The position numbers and the translations under genes were made by a program. From the NCBI GenBank assembly GCA_037974335.1, contig CM075760.1, forward strand, positions 15,804,059 to 15,868,058: a DNA stretch of 64,000 nucleotides, written 5' to 3'. Origin of the DNA: Prionace glauca (Eukaryota > Chordata > Chondrichthyes > Carcharhiniformes > Carcharhinidae). Positions 1-9,589 of the stretch are shown here, in pieces; position 1 is the stretch's first letter; every line of letters starts with the position of its first letter. A model generated the notes under the pieces. The model saw only the letters and a list, made by a program, of their open reading frames with translations. It searched no databases and was not told the DNA's origin.

Positions 1-734
1 GTGTGTAACAGCTCAGTGTCACTGAGTTCAAACAATGCAGAAACACCAAATTAAATCACAAATTTTACGTATTTAAAATCACCCAGATGCATAATCTCCT
101 CACCCGAAAAAAACACACAAAATTGTGAGAAAGAACCCCGCTTCATGCAGAAGCAGCACAATTCTAAAAACACTTTCAACAGAATCAAATATAATATTGA
201 CAGAAATGTTTAATATAAATTCCATCCACTTCGCCCATCACGAAACTAATTAATGTTTGCTATAAGCAGAAAATATTGCATAGCAGCACCAGCATTGTGA
301 GTGAGTGGAACATTTTCACTGGATAAATATAGACAATTTTAAACTTTAAAAAAATATTGGGTTAGATTTCAAACACTTGTGCAGTAGATGATACAACCCG
401 CATCCACTAGATGTCACCGAGATTAAATATTGCAGAAATGCTGAATTGTTTTACAGACGTTCTGCTTTTAAAGTTATCCAACCGCACAGTAACCTCAACA
501 GATAAACACAAAATCACAACAACTAGAGATTGAATCCCTCAGCAGCACCTGTTGTCAAGAAACAGCGGAATTCTAAAACCCCTTTGCAGCAGAATCACAG
601 GAAACATTGTAACAATTCTCAACCGAGAATCCACCAAACCCACATATATGTAAACAAATGTACGATTTGTAGGGACAGAAATATAAAACAAAGGCGCATG
701 TAAACCAGTTACTCAATAAGTGCATGGTTCTTAC
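1..734 (-). other. Start of the J-to-constant intron, no gene seen
   Basis: This stretch lies just 3' of the JH donor site when read on the minus strand, so it should be the first part of the intron leading to the first constant exon. I see no open frame with immunoglobulin-domain cysteines and tryptophan, no recombination signal and no clear interspersed repeat. It is A+T-rich. In published shark clusters the constant exons lie several kilobases from J, so their absence here is expected. Confidence 0.6.
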
Positions 735-782
735 CTGCAGTCACCGTCACCATGGTTCCTTGACCCCAGTAATCGAAGTAGT
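735..782 (-). CDS. Immunoglobulin heavy-chain joining segment (JH), germline
   Basis: On the minus strand this 48-nt segment encodes YFDYWGQGTMVTVTA after two leading bases. It carries the WGQG bulge motif and the final beta strand of a VH domain. It is bounded on its 5' side by heptamer CACTGTG (783-789) and ends exactly at a splice donor (GTAAGA, 734-729) in phase 1, as expected for joining to a constant exon. It is the last coding piece of the V-D1-D2-J cluster and lies about 390 bp from D2. A 23-bp-spacer signal fits pairing with the 12-bp signal of D2. No defect is visible. Whether it serves IgM or IgW cannot be told without the constant exons. Confidence 0.95.
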
Positions 783-821
783 CACAGTGTCACATTCCTT
801 GGGCTGTGTCATACAATAACC
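783..821 (-). promoter_or_regulatory. JH recombination signal, 23-bp spacer
   Basis: On the plus strand: heptamer CACAGTG (783-789), 23 bp (790-812), nonamer ACAATAACC (813-821). The nonamer departs from consensus ACAAAAACC at two positions. RAG1/RAG2 would pair this 23-signal with the 12-signal on the J side of D2. Confidence 0.93.
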
Positions 822-1146
822 GTCCCTGCACAAAAAAGACAGAAAATCACCATTATTTTAAATATTCACAAACCAGAGGAAAAGTAAAATCAATTAATGT
901 TCATTAACTTATAGTTGTATTTCTGGATACCATTTGCCATTCATAAATGACCCTAATGTTTTAAGTTACAGAGAGTAACACATGAACATGTTCTTGCAAG
1001 CACCAACTGCTAATTGAGTCATTATCAAGATTTTCCATTTTCATCCTTGTCATGTGGTCAGTGTTGGACATAAATAATACTGTACTGTAATTAAAGTTGG
1101 AATTTAAAAGTGACACTGATCCAGCTTCAATCAATCAGTGCTGAGG
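822..1146. other. D2-JH spacer
   Basis: About 325 bp of unique A+T-rich DNA lie between the J signal and the D2 signal. I see no gene. The length matches the 300-400 bp spacing typical between segments in shark heavy-chain clusters. Confidence 0.6.
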
Positions 1147-1214
1147 GGTTTTTGTATTGACAGTAACTGCTGTGCCATCCAGTTATCACAGTGAGACACA
1201 GCATGACAAATACT
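1147..1214 (-). other. Immunoglobulin D2 diversity segment with both signals (12/12)
   Basis: Read on the minus strand: nonamer AGTATTTGT (1214-1206), 12-bp spacer, heptamer CACTGTG (1193-1187), 12-nt coding segment ATAACTGGATGG (1186-1175), heptamer CACAGCA (1174-1168), 12-bp spacer, nonamer ACAAAAACC (1155-1147). Both signals have 12-bp spacers, so D2 joins a 23-signal on each side: D1 upstream and JH downstream. The 3' heptamer is non-consensus in its last two bases, which may lower its efficiency. This is a germline, unjoined segment. Confidence 0.9.
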
Positions 1215-1526
1215 GCGGCCGGCTGTTTACTGTAAAATACAGAGATTTGATTTTACTGCTATTTCGAAAGCCTGTTTCCACGCCGTTTAAAAGTGAGCCA
1301 GTGAGATATTTATTTTTTTACTGGTCATGATATTGACAAAAGGGGTTAGAAACCTTAAAACTTTCTGTGTGCATTCACCATGTAAATAAATAAAATAAAT
1401 CTGAAGTTCTATAACAATTTTAAGTTATAAAGCAAGGCTGCTTCTACCTATTATTTTGTTAAATTTTCACTTTGTTTGGCATTCGGCAGTGGTACTGATC
1501 ACATATGAAGCGAAATCCTTCTCTGA
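1215..1526. other. D1-D2 spacer
   Basis: About 310 bp without a gene or recognisable repeat. It separates the two D segments at the spacing usual for shark clusters. Confidence 0.6.
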
Positions 1527-1605
1527 GGTTTTTGTATGAGGATGTCACTTTTCTCAGCACTGTGACAAACTGTATCTCACAGTGACGCACACCCATACAA
1601 AAACT
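1527..1605 (-). other. Immunoglobulin D1 diversity segment with both signals (12/22-23)
   Basis: Read on the minus strand: nonamer AGTTTTTGT (1605-1597), 12-bp spacer, heptamer CACTGTG (1584-1578), 13-nt coding segment AGATACAGTTTGT (1577-1565), consensus heptamer CACAGTG (1564-1558), 22-bp spacer, consensus nonamer ACAAAAACC (1535-1527). The V-side 12-signal pairs with the VH 23-signal. The D2-side long signal (22 bp, within tolerance of 23) pairs with the D2 12-signal. This layout forces the order V-D1-D2-J and disfavours direct V-to-J joining. Confidence 0.92.
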
Positions 1606-1941
1606 GGAGTGACTCTGTTCAGTCCTGCCGCTCAATATTCACCTCTAATGAACCATTAGTTCTGCTCTAATTTAAAATGTAGGCAGCTATTTATATAATA
1701 CAATCTGTCAGAAATACTAAAAGGGGTAATATATCCAGTGTTGTAATTGCAGAAACTACAATAAGTGAAAATCTCTCCCTGTTATATCTGTGAGTTTGTT
1801 AAATTTTACTGTTAAATGCTTTCTCTGTTACTTTTTTTTAAAAACGATTATGATTTGGCTCTGATCACTGTCGGTTTTATCATGTTTAATACTGGTATTT
1901 ACCTTCCAGTTATAATGGAAGTTGCTGAATTCCGTCTGGAG
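1606..1941. other. VH-D1 spacer
   Basis: About 335 bp without a gene lie between the D1 signal and the VH signal. No repeat was recognised. Confidence 0.6.
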
Positions 1942-1980
1942 CTGTTCTTGTCCGGGCCCAGCCCTGGTTCCTCTCGCTGT
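1942..1980 (-). promoter_or_regulatory. VH recombination signal, 23-bp spacer
   Basis: Read on the minus strand directly after the VH coding end: heptamer CACAGCG (1980-1974), exactly 23 bp (1973-1951), nonamer ACAAGAACA (1950-1942). The first three heptamer bases, which matter most for cleavage, are intact. The sixth base is non-consensus. Confidence 0.92.
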
Positions 1981-2289
1981 GCCATCTTGCACAGTAATAG
2001 ATGGCGGTGTCTTCGATTCTAAGGTTCGTCATGGCCAAAACGGAGTTGCTGTTTGAAAGGTCTTTGGACGGAGTAAATCGATTCTGAATCCCTGGGGCGT
2101 AGAAGACGGTGTTAGATGAATCGTAGTAGAGGGTCAACCATTCCAACCCCTGTCCGGGAACCTGTCTGATCCAGCCCATCCAGTAGCTGCCAAGATTGAA
2201 CCCGCTGGTTTTACAGGTCAGTCTCAGGGAGCCTCCGGGACGCCCGGTCTCTGCCTCTGGCTGGGTCAACACAACATCCGACTGGACAC
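1981..2289 (-). CDS. Immunoglobulin heavy-chain variable segment (VH), main exon, germline and intact
   Basis: The exon begins at acceptor ATTTTTACAG (ending 2290) in phase 1 and reads GVQS, then mature [16 protein letters not shown]. Framework landmarks are all present: first cysteine in RLTCKTSGF, invariant tryptophan and framework 2 in [13 protein letters not shown], framework 3 in [13 protein letters not shown], and YYCAR with the second disulphide cysteine at the 3' end. It stops at the heptamer at 1980. There is no stop or frameshift, and it is not joined to D or J, so this is germline DNA. After V(D)J joining it would encode the antigen-binding domain of a B-cell heavy chain. The alternatives are IgM or IgW class; the sequence does not decide. 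Confidence 0.95.
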
Positions 2290-2421
2290 CTGTAAAAATA
2301 GATCAAAAACACCAGGGATTAATCTTAGTGAAATGATTGCTGACTCTGGAACATTCCAGAGAGAGACTAACACTGAGACAGTAACAGTGAGAGACTTGAA
2401 CAATAATAAAAAAATACTCAC

Positions 2422-2467
2422 CAGATAAGAAAGTCAGCAACAAACTGAGAGAAATGGCCGACCTCAT
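2422..2467 (-). CDS. VH leader (signal peptide) exon
   Basis: ATG at 2467-2465 opens MRSAISLSLLLTFLS and ends in phase 1 at donor G|GTGAGT (2421-2416). The 132-bp intron to 2290 is the usual short VH leader intron. Spliced to the main exon, the signal peptide reads MRSAISLSLLLTFLSGVQS: a basic n-region, a hydrophobic core and a cleavage-like VQS before mature DVVLTQ. The start is well supported because it is the first ATG after the TATA-like site and gives the correct splice phase. Confidence 0.95.
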
Positions 2468-2554
2468 CTTTCTGGTGATTTGGGGGAAATGGTTGTGTCA
2501 GGAACTCAGTGAACAAACCAGCTCCCGGACTGTTGGATTCCGGTCCCAGTGAGC

Positions 2555-2568
2555 GGTATTTAAATACC
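2555..2568 (-). promoter_or_regulatory. TATA-like element of the VH promoter
   Basis: The self-complementary GGTATTTAAATACC lies about 90 bp upstream of the leader ATG (minus strand) and is a plausible TATA element. A GC box (GGGGCGG on the plus strand, 2578-2584) lies just upstream. I see no ATGCAAAT or ATTTGCAT octamer between 2468 and 2820, although that octamer is typical of bony-vertebrate V promoters. Confidence 0.55.
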
Positions 2569-2588
2569 CGGCAGAAGGGGGCGGCTTT

Positions 2589-2630
2589 CCAGGCGCCGCC
2601 TGTTGATTCCCTGCTGGAGGCGGCGCCTGG
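2589..2630. repeat. Perfect 12-bp GC-rich inverted repeat in the VH promoter
   Basis: CCAGGCGCCGCC (2589-2600) and GGCGGCGCCTGG (2619-2630) are exact reverse complements around an 18-bp loop. They sit immediately upstream of the TATA-like site in an otherwise A+T-rich flank. The pair could be two sites for one DNA-binding factor or could form a cruciform. Which is not shown by the sequence. Confidence 0.8.
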
Positions 2631-3532
2631 ATCCACGTCCCACCTTCCACACCCCCAACAGAATGGACTCGGAGATTTACAATAGATTAATATTAAAATG
2701 GGCATTTTATCTGTATCGGGATATTTGTTTGGCTAAAATGTTCATTGTATTGTCCCCATTATTTCTGATGGTGATATTACAGTTCATCATTTATTTATTT
2801 AAATAAGTAATTCCATTGTAAAAATGGTGATTTTATTACCACACCCCCAAGAAGAAAATAAATCTGAAAATGAAGAAATAACATTTTGGAACATTAAAGA
2901 ATTTTGCAACAACTCCGTGTCTCTGCCACATTATAATAATAAAGCACAATTTATCAGAAGAAATACCATCGATTTCTGTAACTCAATGTGTAGGATATAC
3001 AAAGTGATTCTATTTACAGTGTGGATGGCTATCACTGTACAATTTGGGTTTGGAGATGAGAAGAAACTCTCACACAATACAATGTTTCTCCTTATATTTG
3101 TCAAACTGCCCCAATCTCGAAGACAGGCCTTTGAAAATAATGAGAATCCCAACCTCCTGATAATTAAATAGTGAGTTGACAGAGAAACATAAAATTAAAT
3201 TGATTTTTGACGGAGAAGTTAATGAATCGGAACGGACACTGAGATTATTAAAGTTCTCCTTCAGCATCCAGGTCATTGCAACTCACTCTATTGGTTACCG
3301 GCTGTGTAACATACACTGGTATTGGGAATACAGGATATCAGAGCTTTGCGGCACATTGCACAATATCACAAGGATAAATGTTTTATCTTCCATTGAATCA
3401 GGTTATGAACTGATCATTTCTCCACTCATTGGCAGCAATGAGAGGAACTCTTCAATAACAGAAATCAGATTATACCGTACAATGGAACACGGTGCTAATC
3501 AGGTACAAGACACGCTGCTGTTTCAATAGGAT

Positions 3533-3712
3533 GCAGAACTTTCAGAATATTCCAGGAATCCCCGGTGTTCATGTCAGTTTTATGATGTTGTTTTAATATT
3601 ATTTCATGTCATTGCACCGATTTTACTTCACTGGGGAACTGGGCCCATCAACATCTCTCTCTCTCATTTCATGAAGTGATTAATAAACAGACTTTAATTA
3701 TTGGAATGAAAT
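3533..3712 (+). repeat. Left arm of a local inverted repeat
   Basis: About 180 bp beginning GCAGAACTTTCAG are almost identical (roughly 97-98%) to the reverse complement of 5779-5963. The arms differ by a few substitutions and a short CT-run length difference. This piece is part of the V 5' flank and is also recognisable, more diverged, in the other flank copies near 12.78-12.96 kb. Confidence 0.85.
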
Positions 3713-4339
3713 TTACTCGGAAACTATACAAATGAAAAAAATCATCCGGTCACTTTATTGTTTGACATAATATTTACTCAGGTAATGAACAGGACACTGA
3801 ATGAAAATATTTGATTAGAATGATTGCGATTTAAATTGTGGGAATTAAACATTTACTGTTTAAATGTCTGAATCCCATGTTGTCCATTGAGCTTCACGCT
3901 AATCTGTCCCACACGGTGTTTGGCAGCAATCCAGGCTGCTGTCAAATGCTCAAAGTTATTGACAGGAAACATCTGGGGTGTTTGTGCAGTAGATCAAAGA
4001 TCAGTTTCATCAGCACTGACCGCTTGGCTACAAGCCAACTTAAAACCCTGCATGTTGTCAGTAAGGTCTATTTATAAACAAATCTACCCAGCAACAGTAC
4101 TGGAGGCACTTGAATTTTTGGAAGTTATAAATCTAGATGATGTTTTCCCATCTCTAAAGAAAGGATTATTTTCCACCTTCTCTGGCACCCAATTAACAAC
4201 AATAATGATTTTTCCAACACATCAGGATATTGTGATGGACGGACAGAAATAATCACAGGCAGACTGAAAAATGGCTCAGAGAGATAATACATGCTGTTAT
4301 ATTTGAGCATGCACATTTATATTTTATCTCCTTTTATCT

Positions 4340-4670
4340 TTCCATGGGATGTTTGTTTGGAAAGACCAACACTCTTTGCCTGTCCCAAATTCCCTTAAAT
4401 TAACTGGTTTTCTTGGACACTTCTGTAGATATTAAAGAGTCAGCTATTTTGCTTTCAGTCTGCAGTTATATCCTTGTGAGACAATGTAGGGATGGCAGAT
4501 TTCCTCCATTGGGGAATCAGAGCGGTTCCAATGATCGCAATTAGTATCCATTCCAGATTTATCAATAGAATTCAAAATCTACCTGCGGGAACGGCCCGAC
4601 TTAAATCCCCGTCCTCACATCATTGCCCTGGACCTCTGGATCACTGGATCAATTAAAATAATTGATGTCA
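4340..4670 (-). mobile_element. SINE of a second family (shares its tail with a LINE)
   Basis: The segment contains landmarks of a common elasmobranch interspersed repeat: a GATGGCAGATTTCC-like stretch and an internal GAATTCAAAATCTACC-like stretch. Diverged copies occupy the matching place in copy 2 (13.6-13.9 kb) and partly in copy 3 (about 61.2 kb). The insertion therefore predates all three flank copies. Confidence 0.5.
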
Positions 4671-5231
4671 CCATCTACACAAACAATAAATGTATGACTG
4701 TGTTGACACAGGAATGAATGGCATTTGAATGATTGATGGATGAATGATTGTTGGATGCCTGAATATTTTGATTGAGGGATTAGTGAACGGACTGGTGGAT
4801 TCATTGATAAATGGTGCTGAATGATGTTGTTCTATATTTCCATATTTGTGTTTGACTACTTCATAAATTGAAACAACTCCTTTATTCAATGTGTGCCCAT
4901 CTAATACCTTCAATCCTTCCAGAGTGTCTGGGTGAAATACATTCCGAGTTTCTCGGGAGTTAGCAAGCTGATCCTCTTGAAGAGTAGGGGGAGATTTTCC
5001 TGCAGTTCGGATGGTTCATTTCTCTGCTGATGCTGAATCTTCAAATCCAGGACAGAAAGAGAGAGCATGATATGGTTGAGGAGGAATGATTGTACTATAT
5101 AAAATACTGGCTCTTTCATATACAACAAATTAATCAACACACCCTCACCCAAATTAGTGAAGGCAACAGGGTGAAAAGTAAATAAGGTGGCAACAGAAAT
5201 ATTTGTGAAACTTACTGGAAAACTACAAGTG

Positions 5232-5681
5232 TCACTTGTAGGCTTGTACTAGGCTTGTACTCGTTGGAGTTTAGAAGAATGAGGAGAGATCTCATTGAGA
5301 CGTATGAGATGATGAATGGGATGGATAGGATAGAGGTGGAAAGACTCTTCCAGCTCAGAAAGGACAGTAGGACTAGGGGGCACACCCTCAAGATAAAGGG
5401 GGGAGGGCGGTTTCCGACGGAGTTGAGGAAGAATTTCTTCAGTCAAAGGGTGGTGAATCTCTGTAATTCTCTGCCCGTTGAAGTGGTGGAGGCTGCCTCG
5501 CTAAATATTTTTAAGAAACGGGTTGATGGGTTTTTGATAAGCGAGGGGATTAAGGGTTATGGGGAGAGGGCGGGAAGGTGGAACTGAGCCACGACAGATC
5601 AGCCATGATCTTATTGAATGGCGGGGCAGGCTCGAAGGGCCAGATGGCCCACTCCTGCTCCTATTTCTTATGTTCTTATGT
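5232..5681 (+). mobile_element. CR1 LINE, 5'-truncated 3' end
   Basis: The frame encodes EFRRMRRDLIETYEMMNGMD and continues to a terminal GERAGRWN, which is the C-terminus of the CR1 ORF2 found at 39.8-42.7 kb. It is followed by the 3' UTR and a tail of TTCTTATG repeats. It is near-identical to the full-length element, so the insertion is recent. At the 5' junction AGGCTTGTACT occurs twice in tandem. It is a dead-on-arrival copy without an endonuclease or most of the reverse transcriptase. Confidence 0.92.
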
Positions 5682-5778
5682 CACATTTTTTCCCAAAACA
5701 ATGTAATACTGAATCGGAATTTAAAGATTCAGTAACTTCACATGAAGTACAGGTTGTTTCATTTATATCATCACTTTG

Positions 5779-5963
5779 AATTTCATTCCAATAATTAAAG
5801 TCTGTTTATTAATCACTTCATGAAATGCGAGAGAGAGAGAGATGTTGATGGGCCCAGTTCCCCAGTGAAGTAAAATCGGTGCAATTACATGAAATAATAT
5901 TAAAACAATATCATAAAACTGACATGAACACCGGGGATTCCTGGAATATTCTGAAAGTTCTGC
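5779..5963 (-). repeat. Right arm of a local inverted repeat
   Basis: This is the reverse complement of 3533-3712 at about 97-98% identity. The 2.07-kb spacer contains the recent CR1 fragment. The arm has no V flank context of its own (the DNA beyond 5964 is unrelated), so it looks like a small inverted copy of flank DNA pasted here. Confidence 0.85.
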
Positions 5964-6223
5964 ACGCTATTGTCAGGGAAGTTGCATAAATTACCTGTGA
6001 GATGGGAATAACAGAAATAATAGATACTATTTCGAGACACACACACAAGCTGCATCAATTCACAGAGTGATCCCAAATATCATAACAAACTTCTTCATCC
6101 TAAACTAATCAACATCTCAATCACGAACTATATCCTAAAAAAATCCTAATCCCTATCCACCCACATCATTTCTCAATGTCATCACTCTCTTCAATTTCCT
6201 CCAAATAACAAAAAAAATCACAC

Positions 6224-6335
6224 TGACTCGAAACGTTGGCTCTATTCTCTCGCCACACATGTTATCAGACCCGTTGAGTTTTTCCAACATTCATTATTTT
6301 TGTTTCAGTTTCCAGAATCTGCAGTATTTTGCTTT
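6224..6335 (+). repeat. Interspersed repeat 3' end (CTCGAAACGTTGGC family)
   Basis: The stretch carries the landmarks CTCGAAACGTTGGCTC, ATGTTATCAGACC and CAGAATCTGCAGTATTTTGC of a very common cartilaginous-fish short repeat. Minus-strand relatives lie at about 10.58-10.72 kb and 25.5-25.6 kb. The family name is uncertain. Confidence 0.6.
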
Positions 6336-6399
6336 TATCAAACTGATGATCATAATTGGTGAACTAATTGTTTATCTGTATGAATTGATGATAACTGGG

Positions 6400-6640
6400 G
6401 AATTGGAACAACCTCGCCTGAAAATTCCTCTCCAAGACACTCACAAACATCACTTGGACCACTCCTTTAATTACGCTGCGTCGGAGTCCAGGAACACCCT
6501 CCCTAAGAGCACGGTCGGTGTACCTACACTGCAGGTTCTGCAGCAATTGAATAAGGCGGTTCACCACCAGCTTACTGAATGCAATTAGCAATGGGGAATA
6601 AATGGGGGCCGAGGCAACGTCGCTTTCTTATCACAGAGTA
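6400..6640 (+). mobile_element. 3' end of a second (non-CR1) LINE family
   Basis: The sequence has the block CTACACTGCAGGTTCTGCAG followed by ACCACCAGCTTACTGAATGC and GGGGAATAAATGGGGGCC. This matches the 3' end of the LINE also seen at 14.6-15.25 kb and (reverse transcriptase part) at 21.3-22.1 kb. It is old and diverged. Confidence 0.6.
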
Positions 6641-8565
6641 ATTTTAAATATACTCCTCATTATATATGAATGAGATCTGGTGAATGAAATTATTAAATTG
6701 CAAATGGATGGTAATTGGTGAAAATAATTACGATCTTTCTGAACTTTTTTTTATATTCTCCTTATTCGTATCATTAATTACTCAGCACTGTCTCAGTTCA
6801 TGTCTAAGAAGTTCCTATATCAGTAAAACTGTGCGAGATACTGCCTCAGTTTTATTCTCCTTGACAATGTTATTTTTAAAACTGTTTCTTTCACGGGATA
6901 TGGGTCTCATTGGAATTTGGCATTTGACCATCCCCACATGGCACTCGGCACTAACACATTACTATTTTCTTGAACCAGGCCCCTGTTTATCTTAAAATAC
7001 AGCCTGGCTCTGTTAATACTCTGCTAGACCAGAGCTCAGTTTACATTGCACACGGCATTCTCTCTGTTTATGTAATATTTGATACTCACCCTATATATAT
7101 TTCACTGTGGCAATTTTGTTCCTGCACTAACTATGCCTCTCTTTGAATTAGGTTTGTTTTACTTCACGGTTTTGTGAGAAGAAGAGATAATATGTTGGGA
7201 TAAAAAAGATTGTTATCAGGCAAGATCCAGAAACGGGCAGTATTGGATCACCAGTATTTTATTGTGCTGTAATTTTCTTTGTTTTTTTGTTCTTCATTGA
7301 CAGTGAATGCTACACAGGACTTGATATCCACTTTCACTGCAGCCAGCAGAAGTAAATTTCAGATTTCTTTTCCAGTGTCCAAAACCTCACACGGTTTGTC
7401 CTTGCAGAAGGATGCAGAGAATTGTGTTCTCCCAGCCACTTTAATCATTACTGGCATTGACCAGTGCAGTAAAAACTGAGACCATGTCTAATACAATATA
7501 AACGTGGATATGGACAATTGCAGAAATAAGATTGCATCGACTTTGATACAAACAGAGAGAGATCTAAATTAACATAAACAGAGACAATGTCTCGTTTAAT
7601 ATAAACAGAAACAGAGTGACATACAATATAAGCAGGGACAGCGTCTAATTTAGTACAGACAGATAATATATCCAATTTACTATGTGCAAAGACAGACAAC
7701 ATAACATTCTACATGCAAGATAGAATGAGTTAGGGTCCAGGGGAAAATAAACGAAGGCATGGCTCATAATACGAGCTGACACAGGGTAAATTTACTGTAA
7801 TATAAAGATACTGGTTCAATCCCCATGACATTTGTAAAGACGGCCGACTCTCCCATCAAAATCTTACAGGACAGGAGTAACATGGGGTTCGCTGCAGAAC
7901 GCAAAGTCCCCTCTGTACTGGCAAATTAATAACTCCTAAATCAGGAATAGCATGAGTGAGATGCAAAGAGAATCTCCCTCTAAACTATCCAATTCAAACG
8001 TTCTTACAACATTATACTGTCTATAAACAGAGTGAAACTCCGTCTATAAATCTGTTCAAACAAAATTAAGGCAGAAAGAGCATGGACACTCTTCTATGTA
8101 AAATCTCTCCTGCACTCTTCCTTCAGAGATCCAGGAGGCAGGTTTAAATTAGTGTTAGGTATAGGGGAACGAGCCGTCCACACAGTTCCACAAAACACAT
8201 CCAGGCTAGGTACAGCAGAGATTCGATACGGATTAAATCTTCCCTGACAAAGATATATCAACCATTCATAAACCAGGAACAATGAGTTCAGACGCAGAGT
8301 AAATATTCCTCTACTCTGTCCAGTCAAATACTCCAAGGACAGGGACAACACCGGCTAAATATAGGGAAAGATTCCACATTGAATCCTTATCACCAGGTGG
8401 AACCGAGGTTAGGTGCAGAAGAAAATGTTTCAAGCATTTCAAGATCATTGATTTCTCAAGAGATCTTTTAGAGTAAATCTCAGTCATGGATTCCAATTTA
8501 TTGAATTATATTCTGTTAGAAACCTGTACCTGTGGCTGAGAGAATATATTGGGCAAACATTGATT
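6641..8565. other. Intergenic DNA, no gene; degenerate tandem array at about 7440-7720
   Basis: No supported gene. From about 7440 to 7720 runs a degenerate tandem repeat whose unit resembles GTCTAATTTAATATAAACAG plus about 7-15 bases, with AATATAAAC and CAGAGACA recurring. The same motif family recurs in both arms and in the centre. The rest looks unique and A+T-rich. Confidence 0.5.
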
Positions 8566-8640
8566 TTATCGAGCCCGGGGCAGGCTCGAGGGGCTAGATG
8601 GCCTACTCCTGCTCCCATTTCTTACGTTCTTATGTTCTTT
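8566..8640 (+). mobile_element. CR1 3'-end sliver
   Basis: About 75 bp match the last part of the CR1 3' UTR (GGGGCAGGCTCGAGGGGCTA, then CTACTCCTGCTCC), ending in TTCTTACGTTCTTATG tail units. It is heavily 5'-truncated. Confidence 0.8.
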
Positions 8641-9399
8641 TGCTGTGGAGTGAAGACGATGAACCATCGTGGAGAGACAAGACGCAGAACTAGACAGGAG
8701 AAAGACAGAGAAAGAGATGAAACACAGGAGATGTTCTGTGTTTTCTGTGTCATTACATTTCGGGATCAGAGGGATTATTTCCTAATTCTGAACATAGATA
8801 TCATCATGATATTTTTCCTCACATAACTGATGAATAAATAATGTTGAAAAACAATCATTACTGGAATCCGTTGATTGATTTGCATGGTTGTCTCTATTTC
8901 TGTGCTGTGTTGGTGGGGAAATATTTGTTGTGTTTTTGTCAGTCAACAATCTCATTTGGAATTACTATTTTTGTATTTATTTACATAAATACCTCATTGT
9001 TTATAATGAAATGTTCATGACAGAAAAAGCAGATAAACCGTCACTTATTGATCAGTTTCAACTCAAAATAGCGATTTATTTTAAGAATTTTAACAGTTGG
9101 TTCAATATGAATAAAACTTTTTGAACATTCATAACTCCGGCTGTACTTAACTAAAATAAAATAAGACATTTCATTTCAGAATTAGTTCTGAAAGTTCTGA
9201 TGTCACAATTAATAAAGTATCTGTGAACAGGCTGATATTCCACTGAATGTTAATCTGATTGAGGATTTAATCTGTTTAAACTCGACAAGTTAAATAAAAA
9301 AACAGATCTGATGTCTGAAATATTCCTCCACAAATAGTGATCACACTCACACGAGGGAAGAATAAAAAATGTGGTTATCACGAAGAGATACAATTGTTT
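8641..9399. other. Intergenic DNA, no gene seen
   Basis: A+T-rich sequence with short chance frames only. The frame at 8560-8826 begins inside the CR1 sliver and has no family signature. No tRNA, recombination signal or clear repeat was found. Confidence 0.5.
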
Positions 9400-9585
9400 T
9401 TGCTCCCTCACAGGCGACAGGGAAGCGGGTTCGATTCTAACATTGGGTGACTGTGTGTGGTTTTCACATTCTATCCGTATCCATGTGAGTTCCCTCCGAG
9501 TGCTCCAGTTTCCTTCCACAGTCCCAGGATGTGCAGGTTAGGTGGATTGGCTGTGATAAATTGCCCCTTCGCGCCCAATGATGAG
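9400..9585 (+). mobile_element. HE1-like tRNA-derived SINE, partial
   Basis: The tRNA B-box-like GGGTTCGATTCTA is followed by the SINE body landmarks GAGTTCCCTCCGAGTGCTCC, TTTCCTTCCACAG and GATGTGCAGGTTAGGTGGAT. The tRNA head is worn down, and the copy is truncated at its 5' end. Confidence 0.75.
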
Positions 9586-9589
9586 CAAA

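Larger units (their letters stand above)
2641..4870 (-). repeat. VH 5' flank, copy 1 of a triplicated flank
   Basis: This non-coding DNA upstream of the intact VH aligns by eye with 11.3-13.9 kb (same orientation) and with the reverse complement of 61.2-63.7 kb. Landmarks include the GTGTGGATGGCTATCACTGT-like stretch near 3020 and matched blocks near 3180-3530 and 3840-4260. Similarity to copy 2 is roughly 80%. The open frames at 3176-3529 and 3887-4252 are not conserved as frames in the other copies, so I do not call genes. This copy lacks the SINE pair that copies 2 and 3 carry. Confidence 0.7.

Noticed and set aside
1910-1980. VH frame extending 24 codons past the YYCAR end
   Set aside because: This is chance read-through into the recombination signal; the coding end is fixed by the heptamer at 1980.
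3176-4252. Protein genes of 117 and 121 codons upstream of VH
   Set aside because: The frames are broken in the two other copies of the same flank and have no domain or codon signature.
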